Assembly: GCA_039720395.1 (NCBI GenBank) | Contig: CM077820.1 | Location: 17,629,923-17,693,922, forward strand | DNA: 64,000 bases | Reading direction: 5' to 3' | DNA from: Liquidambar formosana | Taxonomy: Eukaryota > Streptophyta > Magnoliopsida > Saxifragales > Altingiaceae | In this document: in pieces, positions 54,796 through 64,000 of the stretch | Position numbering within the stretch: position 1 is the stretch's first letter | Layout: every line of letters starts with the position of its first letter | Position numbers and translations under genes: made by a program | The notes under the pieces: generated by a model | Database searches by the model: none | The model's input: only the letters and a program-made list of their open reading frames with translations | Told to the model about the DNA's origin: nothing

Positions 54796-56192
54796 TTTTA
54801 TGAGAGCTGGACTCCTAATGGAAATGGGCTTTGAAGGGGACTCGAATGGCTACATGTGTGAATATATATAGAAGAGGGTTGTTTTCTGTATGGCATTAGT
54901 TTATGAAATTTACAGCCTCCTAATTTGATTCTGGGTGATGTAATAAGCGGGAGAATCAGCTACTGCGGAACATAGTACCAGAAGAAAAAGGTTCAGAGGG
55001 TAATCTATAGACTTAAGGCATATGATTTGGTGGATGTGAAGGCTTAAGGACTTCTTAAGGAGAAAATTGTGAGAAGGTAAGGCTAATGGGAGTTGGCTAG
55101 TAGCACTTGGAAGGGTGTATTGGAGGGAATAATAGGTTAGGTGATGCTGTGTCGACTTGTCTTATAAATCCTGTTGGTTTTGGAGAAGATGAGGTACCTT
55201 CTTTGGTTGGTTTTGGAGGGGGGATACCATTTCTTTTATGGGGGCGGATGTTTTCAACTTACTCCTGTCTTTCGCTTTCAATGGGGTTTGGACAGGAGAG
55301 GTTCGGGTGTGCAGAAAAGACAAGGATTAGAAGGACTATATTTGGGAGTTTTGATTTTTGATTGGACTCTTGTGTGAGGAAACAGGGAGGAAACCCAACA
55401 ATATGAACCCCCCCATTGGCCCCTTTTAGTCTCCACTGCATAGAGATTTAGTCCTTCCCATCTGCCCATTCTGCATCCTAGAACCCTTAAATCAATTGTA
55501 TGGAATTGGACCTTGCATGTATGTCCACGTGATCGGACAATCTCAACCATCTGATCTTCAATCACTCTTATTAGGTCAAGATTTTATCACACAAGGCCAT
55601 AGGGATGGCAAATGTGATCGGGCAATCTCAATTGTCTAATCTTCATTTACTTCTTATTAGGTTTAAGATTTTTTCACACTACATCTAGAGATGGCAACCG
55701 GAGTGCCCTAAACTTTAACCTGGCCTATTTAAATATATGTGCCCCAAACCCGGCCAACCCGGGTTTGAAAATTATATCCCAAATCTGCCCCTAATCCAGT
55801 TATATATTTCACAAAGATACCTGATTAGGGGTGGAATGGAACGGGAGACCCAACTTAACCCAATATCAAAGCGAACATGAAAATAACATAAAATTAACAA
55901 TAATTTCTCAAACCCAAACCAAAACCTGATTTAAATTTATAAACCCAAAACCGGCCTAGCCATCGATTATATTATTCTCAAACTCATTCCAATAGAGACG
56001 GGTTACCTTGATAACCACTCCCACTACCATCCCCTAGCAAAGAATAGAATAATTTAGTTTACACCACTAACATTTTGTCCTAGCCTGGTAGGATTATCCA
56101 CGCACTATAGGTGTAAGGTCTTGGATTGAATCCATGACCTCCTACGTTGAGGAGGGTCTCAGGTGTGATTGCCAGCTAAACCTTTTGTAGCT
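54796..56192. other. Intergenic DNA with a local duplication and a hAT-like remnant
   Basis: No gene. Two related ~80-bp stretches (GTGATCGGACAATCTCAACC near 55530 and GTGATCGGGCAATCTCAATT near 55613) are tandem copies. From about 55685 to 56037, AGAGATGGCAACCGG and inverted AGGGGATGGTAGTGG ends suggest an eroded hAT-type element. An 84-codon frame at 55107 has no domain. Confidence 0.4.
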
Positions 56193-56680
56193 CACTACTA
56201 CAAAAACGTTGATAGATGACTGTACTTAACAGTCATCTTTTAGTAAAATAGTCATCTTTATTTTTAGAAAAAACAGTCATCTCTTCAGGCATCATCTTTT
56301 ATTATCAAATAAGATGACCGTTTTTTACGGTCATCTTTGAGAGTAATAGATGACCCTTTTTTAAATACAGTCATGTTTGACTCAAAGAAAGAAGATCCTT
56401 TATTCATTAACACGGTCATCTTTTGTGTTATAGATGATCGTTAAAAATGGTCATATATTCAACAAAACATGACTGGTTTTATCTTAAAAACAGTCATATA
56501 TTAATATATAAGATGACTGGTTTTAACAGTCATCTTATGTTCTTAAAAACAGTCATATATTACTATACAAGATGACTGTGTGACTATATAAGATGACTGT
56601 TTTTTACAATCATCTTATGTTCTTAAAGCCAGTCATCTTATGTATTAAAAGATGACTATAAAAAACAGTCATCTTATCTA
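56193..56680 (+). mobile_element. CACTA (En/Spm) element terminus with subterminal repeats
   Basis: CACTACTACAAAAACG is the standard plant CACTA end. Behind it come about a dozen direct and inverted copies of GATGACTG / CAGTCATC words (for example TAACAGTCATCTT and AAGATGACTG), which in this superfamily bind transposase. The opposite GTAGTG end was not found, and no transposase ORF is seen, so this is one terminus of a partial or nested element. Confidence 0.65.
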
Positions 56681-57196
56681 TGGCTCCATTTTTTTTTTTT
56701 TTTTTTTGGTGGTATTTATATACAAAAAATTTGTCATATACTATTTACTACCCTACAAACCTGTCATTAAATTTGATACATCAACCTGTTTATACAAATT
56801 ACTCAATAATTAAATTCTCAATATGAAATGAAAGAAATTAAGACAAATAGAAAAAAGAGACAAATAAAATAACAAAGCAAATTAAATTGCTCATATTAAT
56901 TATAAAACCATCATTTTCATTTTATTGGATTACAATAACATGGTTTCCAAAGTCACCATTCCCTTGACCCAACTAGTGCTATAATATTTTAGATGTTAAA
57001 ATGAAAAACATATCTAAAAAGGCAACATCCTCAGAAAAATTTCACCTTTTGTCATGGTGCATGATTCAACTACACAAAAAGAAGCCATCAGGTGAGAAAC
57101 AAAAAAATAAAAATAAAAAGGGATGAATTTGAAGAGTGAGCCATGGTGCATGATTCAACTACACAGAAAAAAAAAGCTAGCCATAAGGTGAGAAAC

Positions 57197-57227
<31 letters not shown>

Positions 57228-58039
57228 AAAAGAAAGAGGACGAATTAGAATAGTGAGCATCCACAAAAGCTTCAGTGTTAGTTCGCTCCCATTTCTTTGA
57301 CTCTATCAAAGCAAAATATCCCTTCCTCTCTCTCTATCTCATCCACACACCTGCAAAAGGCAAAATCTATTTAACACAATTCTAATGCAAAATCTATTGA
57401 ATTAGAATTCTTCAATCACTAACCTTCTTCTAACTTATACTAAAAAAAATTCTGAGGGGTAGGTTGATAGTCAAAGCTTGACTCGGCTGGTAGATGAGAA
57501 ACTGTTTGAATACCACCACAAACCTCCATTAGCAATTTAGCACCCCAAGAAGATAAGAATACCCTTTTTTTTAAAAAAATAAATAACTAAATATATACTA
57601 ATACTACCAGGAAGTTAAACCATTATAAACTCAAAAGAGGTAATGTATCAACCAACAAAAGAGGTTGACACCAAGATATGAAAAGACAAAGAAATGATAT
57701 CGTGTATAGAAATGAACATCCATATATATAAAAGTAATGTCGTGTATCTAGAGATCAACTTATTACCTTGACCTCCTCATCAAAATGGTATCATATCCAC
57801 AAGTCTGTTTATCACAAGCTGCTATCACCTAAAAGTGAATAGATTTTCATCCGAGATAAGTTAGCATACATAATTTATATATCACTGGAGATTAATTTAA
57901 ATAGAACCATGGAAACATCACCACGGCTTAGATGAGTTAGCATACATAATTTATAAGTTAGCATACATAATTTATAAGTTAGCATATTGTAAACAATCTA
58001 TACATATTGCACATAGCAAATAAATCACGGGTCTAAGAG
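56681..58039. other. AT-rich DNA with short local duplications
   Basis: No gene. A ~45-bp module (CATGGTGCATGATTCAACTA, AGGTGAGAAACAAAAA) occurs at about 57053 and 57142. AGTTAGCATACATAATTTATA is tandemly repeated at about 57930-57985, and an A run lies at about 57199-57224. Possibly interior of the CACTA-type element. Confidence 0.4.
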
Positions 58040-58488
58040 TTACCTCTTGCGGAAGAGATTTGAGAAGGACCGTCGCTTGTCGTTACGAGCCGCAGGTTGC
58101 CATATACCATCCAAATGCTGTGAATACAAACCAAGCCTTCGTGTACGCTCTACCATCGCTGTGTGAGTCATAGGGATCGCTACTAGAGTCCTCCCTTTAT
58201 TCCACGCTTCCAAATCTATAAGGCCATGGTGATGCCTTAGAGAGAATACTAGAGAAAGAGAAGGGAGAATGGCTGTACAGAATGATAGAGGGTGCATAAA
58301 GAGGCTAACCCTAATTTGTAGAGAAAGCCACCTTAAATAGTTTCCTATAAGTCCTAAACCTAATAGGACTAGGGTTTCACACACAATTGGAAACCCACTT
58401 AATAGGAAACACTTATGAGGTCCACTACCCGCATGTGGGTGGACCATGGGTATGGGTCACGTACCTGACCCGAATATTAACACATATA
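58040..58488 (-). repeat. Probable LTR-derived or leader fragment that truncates the F-box pseudogene
   Basis: On the minus strand it begins TGTTAATATTCGGGTCAGGT directly beyond the last F-box homology. It has leader-like C/T-rich sequence and an open frame of 135 codons without any domain. The abrupt loss of F-box similarity shows inserted DNA; its class is a guess. Confidence 0.35.
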
Positions 58489-58507
58489 AATTATGTATGC
58501 GTTTTAC

Positions 58508-59038
58508 AAAATCAACAGATGGGAAAGCACAAACCAACTTGTAATCAACCACAAAATTGAGTAATGAGGGTTCAAAGATGAGTACAATAGCAGAATTAGG
58601 CCCGTGATTAGCATTTGGTTTAGGGAGTTTCTTCCACTGCTGAGTGACAGGATTGCAGATGTAGAAGGCCTTCTCTCCAGTGCGACCTTCATAGCAAGGA
58701 AGTCCATTAGAAGAAGCCCTGATATCAACTTGATCAGGCAAAAAGTCAAAGACGGGTCTAGAACACCACGTGCCTTTGGGTCAAGGGAGATGAATGATGG
58801 TGGATCCCCAGGCCTGACAAAAGAGACCTTAGATAGTTCAGAAGGACTTTGATTGGTTGTGTGCAAAGAAGGGAGTTGAGATCTGTAGCTTCCAGTCCCT
58901 ACAGACCCCTGTGAACCTGAAAAGTGATTTTGCAGGAAGGAAGGGGAGGGCATGCTCCCTTATTACGTCTTTGAGGTCTAAGTAGATTTTACTGTTCATA
59001 GCTCCAAGGAACCTGCCTGGCTTCTTTCCCCGGTCCAT
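58508..59038 (-). pseudogene. F-box pseudogene (At5g49610-like type), 3'-truncated
   Basis: From ATG 59038 it encodes the F-box: DVIREHALPFLPAKSLFRF and VCRDWKLQISTPFFAHNQS. A TGA and a TAA then fall in the next few codons, followed by GLFCQ and a frame change into DPPSFISLDPKARG. A further frame change gives IRASSNGLPCYEGR, KAFYICNPVTQQWKKLPKPN and LIFEPSLLNFVVDYKLVCAF. Homology ends at about 58508. Intact members are about 360-400 residues; only about 175 codons of homology remain. A different F-box branch from the genes at 16568 and 23009. Confidence 0.85.
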
Positions 59039-62009
59039 CTAACTTTTGGTTAAATGATTCTCCTTCAATTGAACTACAATCAGAATTCAAAGTCCATAAG
59101 AAAGGAAACTGAGAAACTTACATACAAAAAATAACAATAACGAAAATAGAAAGCAAAGATTACCTCATTCATCCAAGTGGTTGTCAAGAGCATTACAAGT
59201 TGGTTTTGAGAACATGCAGTGATTTAGGATTTAGGATTTAGGACAGAGGTTTAGTTCTCAGTTCGTCTTAAACTCACAATATTTCACATCCATGTTATTT
59301 AGATAAACCAAAAGGCAACAGTATCCCTTTTTTTTATGGTGGGGTGAGGGGTTGTAATTTGAATTTATCAACACCCCAAAAAAAAAAAAAAAAAAAAAAA
59401 AAAGGATGAACTACATGGCTCAAAACAAGCACAAACATTAATTTGACAGGAAAAATAGGAATTCAATTTAATTTCTAAAAGGGCCCAACAAACTGCTCCT
59501 CAAGAGGACAACTAAGACCTAAATGATGTTGAAGGACATTAAGACCTTTAAGCTTAGAGAGCTTTGGGGATTGAACAAAAAATTTGGCCCAATGGGGTCA
59601 CCACATTCTTCATGACCCAAGAAGAAATTTCCTCTGGATTCTTCCAAGGATTCCTTGCCTCACGGATTTCTACCTCATCGTCAACACTGGTTCTTGAACC
59701 AAAGATAAAGAACTGGGAGATTCATCATTTACACTACTTCTAGCTTCCGTCCTTGGGCCCCAAAGGACCTTGGACTGATTGGACCTTCTATTCCGAAAGT
59801 TAATACTAGGGTGATCATGGCTTGGATGAGAGAGCCTATTAAGATCTACAGCTTTTTAGAGAGCGCATCAAATAAATTTGAATATAAAGTAACTGAGACG
59901 CCATTGATTGTGTCTCACAAATAATTTTGTGAATAAACCCTTCTTTGTGAATAAGAAAATTTTAGAAAATGGAAATCAGCTTCACAAATGAAATTGAAAA
60001 TTAAAAACAAAAGTATTTCATGAATTTCTAAAATTCATCCTATGAAATCAATTACGGTGCTGATCTAAGTTTTTTAAATGGCCCCATTCAAGAAGATGAA
60101 TTTATACCTTCAATACTATGCAAATTACAATGAATCCATTTGGACAACCAAACATGCCATTATAGATTCACAATGGGCCTTAACTTCCTTAAACATTTTG
60201 GAAATACCAAACCAACCTTGAGGTGGAATATTCAACTGAATAGATTCTCCATGAGAGACCCTAGAAAAAGACTCACCTAAATTCAGTTGATGCTTCAGGA
60301 CCTAATTTTGCTTGACAGCTTTATCACAAAAGGTCACAACAATGACTGAAGAGATTGCAATAGCTACATACCTCACAACTGTAAGAGTATCAAGGTAACA
60401 TAAAAATAACAGATGAATAAGGGAGGGCTTAATAGTGGCCACATTTTTTACCTAGTAGATGATCCATGAATAGCAACCACGTACATACTGATTCTTTTCA
60501 AATTTACGTAATATGTTATAGAGACACATTAGTGGTATAAATCTAGAACTAAAACAAGGGATGGTCAAACCTAAAAAAAATTGAGACAAACTCTTAAAAC
60601 TCAAAAGCACAAGATTGTTAAAACAGGGATGCGGTCAAAACACAGAAATCTTTTTTGATTGATATGTTTGTGATAGCCTAACCATCAACCAAAATAACAA
60701 GACAGATTGGACCTCTTTCTTGTAAATTCAAAATCTTGTTGTCTCAAATCCCCTAGCCTTCTTACTGCATATCAAATCATTAGAGATAAGAAACAGGTTC
60801 AAAACCATTTTTAGCTTGACATGTTCACAATTTTCTAACCATCAAGACATATTAAACCTTTTTTTTTCCTGTAAACATAATCATTTTTACAAAATTAACT
60901 GGCTAGAAGTTCAAACATTACAATAATTGAAGAAAAAAAATATAAACATAAACCCCAAATTTGCAGAAGAAGAGAAGCGATGGAGAAGATAAAACATTCA
61001 TATTGTACTGACCAAAGATAAACCTTTGTCTTTGACCCCGAGCACCCCTGTTCGGGAGAAGAAGATGCCCTCCGTTAGAGAACTTGAAGGCATTGCTAAT
61101 GTTGCCCTAAATCATGCAATGCGTGTCGCACCCACAAGACAAAATACAAAGCTTTAGATTGTGATAGCGAACACCGCCAGATGTACTCTTTCAAGGTTTG
61201 CAGGAAGAGGGAGGAATCAGCAACAGTATTGGCGCTATGTGGTTTGTGTGTTTGCTGAGAAGAGGGTTAGGGCTTGAGAGATGGGATGGTGAACTTGACA
61301 GTGGTTAAGATCTGAGAGAGTGATAGAGAGAGATAGTGTGTGGGAGTTGAGGGGAAAAAAATTTGGCATAAAAATTTGTGGTTAAACAAGTTTACAAGTT
61401 AAAGTCTTGAAACAAAAGAACTCAATCTAAACATTCTACTGTTAAGTTTTGGTTGGAGGAGTTTGCTTCCTGGTGCAGCCAGGCTACTCAATAATTTTTA
61501 AGGCTCAATCCAATCAAGCTATAATTGGGAAACCAGAATATTAGAAGACAAATCACATTTGAGAATTATCAGCCCATTTCTAGCAAATAAGACAGCAAAG
61601 GAGAGCCATTCGTGCACCCCATACAATCGAACACCATATCCTAGAATCTAATTTTCTTTAACAGGACAAGCCTTATAGGACTAAGAAGATACAAGGTCTA
61701 ATATGCACTACTAATTTTTAAGCGCAATCCAATATGCATGCATACAAAGCAAACAAGAATGGCATAGGAAGACAAATTTACATAAACCAATTACAAAGAA
61801 CATGCCTTCCTTTTGGGTTTGTGATGCTACAGCCAAAAAAAACAAAAGCTAGTTGCCAAATATCCTGTTCAAATTTCAAGAAACAAGCAACAGAACTAGA
61901 TAGATTGATTAGTGGGATGTTCCTCAATTTTCTTCCACTGTGTATCAACCACAAACAAAAAAGGAACTTTTTTTGATAAGGTAACAAAAAAAAAGAACTT
62001 ATAATTAAA
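59039..62009. other. Gene-poor DNA with uncharacterised coding-like remnants
   Basis: No gene I can support. An A run lies at 59380-59403. On the minus strand 59500-59880 reads like degenerate coding (SLSLVQEP, KALKLKGLNVLQHH) without a known domain. 61000-61340 on the minus strand has a C/T-rich leader-like sequence followed by ATCTTCTTCTCCCGAACAGG, which could be a lost gene's first exon. Neither can be named. Confidence 0.3.
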
Positions 62010-62043
62010 CTAGGAAAGGGTCACGTGCCTTGCACGTGCATAT
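62010..62043 (-). mobile_element. Helitron-type 3' terminus
   Basis: On the minus strand, a hairpin (GCACGTGC and GGCACGTG arms) is followed by CCCTTTC, CTAG (62010-62013) and T. Same design as the termini at 3110 and 3140. The 5' end was not found to the right. Confidence 0.45.
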
Positions 62044-64000
62044 TGGCATTTGCTTATTTGTCCATTGTGTTATTGAATCAAGCTAAACATGTTGCATTGT
62101 TTATTTGTTTCATGTAGGTACACTAACGTCTACACCATGATAAATTCATAATCCACAGCAATAGACACAGCACAATTGGTAAAAATCCAACATTAATGTT
62201 GCTGTTGTATCTTATTCTTCATGCTATTGAACCAATAAATAATTTTTGTAAAGGTTATATCTCACAACTATTAAAGTAAGCAAACCACATTTGTATAATA
62301 AAGTGCCAATTCACAACTACAATATTAGCCAAGTTAGAATTTAATGTAAAAGTGACAACAGGAGGTGGTAATATATATTTTTTTATAAGAAACAACTTGT
62401 ATTAATCAGAAAAGAAAAGTACAGTTTTGGACAAGGAGTCTGAAATAAGAGAACAAGAAACAAAACAAGGCCCAACCCCAACAGAACCACCAATCCAATC
62501 AGCCAAACAAAACCAAAACAGGAGGTGGTAATGTGTGGAAGAAACTTCCCATAATTGATTAGCAGATAACCTTAACACGATACCTATGGATTTGACATGT
62601 GAGGGCAACATGTGGCATTCCCAAACATGTTCATTTTTGTGTGGAAATCATCATAACATTACTAATAGTTCTCTAAACCAGCCCATAATTGGAGATCTTT
62701 TACAAGGAAGTTGCAAATCCAAGGAACAACAGTCACCTTTGTTTAAGTCAAGACACAACCTTTGATGGCAGTCCAACGCACTTAAGAGATAGTGAGGACC
62801 ATGAGACCTCAACTTTGCTTCCTTTTGAGATGAAAATTTAGCCACTTTCTGCTTCTAATACCAGAGGAAACATTTACAAATAGACTGCAATACAAGGGAA
62901 GCATAAGTAAGAGCACACAAATAAAAATTCTCTAGTATTGAATTGTAAGACAATGCAAAGGGACTCCTATTATTTTTTAATTCCTTGTATGTAGGCCTTA
63001 GAGAGAGGGCCAAGAAAAGTTGAGAAAATGAGAAAATGAAAAACTATAAGGCCTTTAATCATAAGACCTTTAATCATAAGACTAAATAAATAAATAAATT
63101 ATATTGAGAAAATGAATAGATTTAACTAATACTTTTATCATCTGATCTAATTTATCCAATGCTTTACTGAAACCAAATATAAATATAAACAAGACAGTGG
63201 AGGGGTTTAAAATGTATCCTTAGCTGCTTATAAAAATAAAATGACCTTATTTGAATGGTATAAAAAAACATTAAACTTGTTATGCAAACTAAAGTGACCG
63301 CAATCAATTTCCTTGGATGTCCAAAAATCTAATGAATTACATATCCTGCAGAATATAGTGTACAAGTTCATGTCAATCAATTTCATCACTAAACATGCTT
63401 ATATAGGACAATCACCAAACAATTTAATTTTTCATCATGAGCAACAATCCTGACTAATTAATAGTACTAAATTCCCCTTGCATGCAGTCATCAAAAGCTT
63501 TATAATCTTCACTCAATAGTTCGTTCAATGTATGCATAGAGCGAGACAAAAAAGGTCTTTCATTGGGTCTATCTCTATATCCATGATAATGTCTTGATAG
63601 GCCTTCCAGTTTTTATATTTCTCCTTCATGATTTACTCTGACATGACCAACAGATGATAATTAGGTGTGCTACTAATATTTACCTGCTCATAGCCCCATA
63701 GCCAATTCCCTAATAAAAATGGGAAAATGCACTGTCAAGCTCTTACACATGTACATAAATCATGGCTGTGGGCTGTGGTTTTATGGACAATAAAGAACAT
63801 TGTTATAAAATTTAATCAAAACTAACTTCCTGAAGGAGAGGGTTTAGTAGCTGATCAAATAATAATCATTGGAACTTTCCAGATTAAGTTAATATAATAA
63901 AATATAGGTGAATTAGCTCATTAAAACTTGCCACGATTTCAATATTAAGTCTATTCCAGATTAAGTTTATCATGGGTTGCTTTGATTCTCTTCAAAATAA
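62044..64000. other. AT-rich DNA without recognised genes
   Basis: No ORF with a domain, RNA gene or clear repeat. AGGAGGTGGTAATATAT at 62360 recurs as AGGAGGTGGTAATGTGT at 62520, a sign of a small local duplication around an inserted T-rich segment. Confidence 0.35.

Noticed and set aside
55107..55377. Overlapping plus-strand frames of 84 and 67 codons
   Set aside because: Gly- and Phe-rich without family motifs; likely chance frames in G-rich intergenic DNA.
58040..58447. 135-codon minus-strand frame as a gene
   Set aside because: No domain; it starts inside inserted DNA that truncates the F-box pseudogene and looks like LTR or leader sequence.

Overview
The window is nuclear DNA of a flowering plant, most likely a eudicot. 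Evidence: introns with plant-type borders, the 3' end of a TIR-NBS-LRR resistance gene (a class missing from grasses), F-box multigene-family members, egg-cell/gametogenesis prolamin-like genes, exons of the mitochondrial HSP90-6 family, and many plant transposons (Copia, other LTR elements, L1-type LINE with RNase H, hAT, PIF/Harbinger, Stowaway, Helitron, SINE, CACTA). No tRNA, rRNA or CRISPR locus was found. Only three genes look intact: one F-box gene and two prolamin-like genes. Everything else that codes is truncated, frameshifted or transposon-derived.

Layout. 1-7.1 kb: a broken hAT-type transposase start, a Helitron candidate, and a cluster of small inverted-repeat elements in TA microsatellites. 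7.1-14.36 kb: LTR-retroelement DNA with two related LTRs in opposite orientation, one of them 2.6 kb, followed by a ~1.8 kb array of short hairpins whose stem arms vary in a compensating way, then a DUF7745-like ORF cut by a 100-N assembly gap. 14.46-15.94 kb: the last two exons of a TIR-NBS-LRR gene, possibly not a true neighbour of the sequence left of the gap. 16.6-18.6 kb: an F-box pseudogene split by a 783-bp hAT element. 23.0-24.2 kb: its intact paralogue.

24.15-42.14 kb is a tandem segmental duplication. Unit A (24153-29321) and unit B (29322 to about 42136) each hold the 3' end of the F-box gene, its downstream repeats and one prolamin-like gene. Unit A later received PIF/Harbinger-type insertions. 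Unit B received a 9.5-kb Copia element with exact CTATA target duplications, whose pol is cut off in the integrase and joined to a 4-kb block carrying a degenerate 'putative plant transposon protein' ORF, itself interrupted by a 1.2-kb insertion. A LINE with a 13-bp target duplication sits just past unit B.

47.3-51.4 kb: eleven exons of an HSP90-6 pseudogene lacking its 3' half. 54.4-54.8 kb: a small conserved plant gene broken by a frameshift. 56.2-64 kb: a CACTA-type terminus, an F-box pseudogene of the At5g49610-like type, a Helitron terminus, and AT-rich sequence with no recognisable gene.

The genes do not form a pathway. The biological interest lies in gene duplication followed by transposon remodelling, and in the hairpin array inside the LTR element. 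Splice sites, frames and repeat boundaries were read by eye. Family names rest on recognised motifs, not on database searches.
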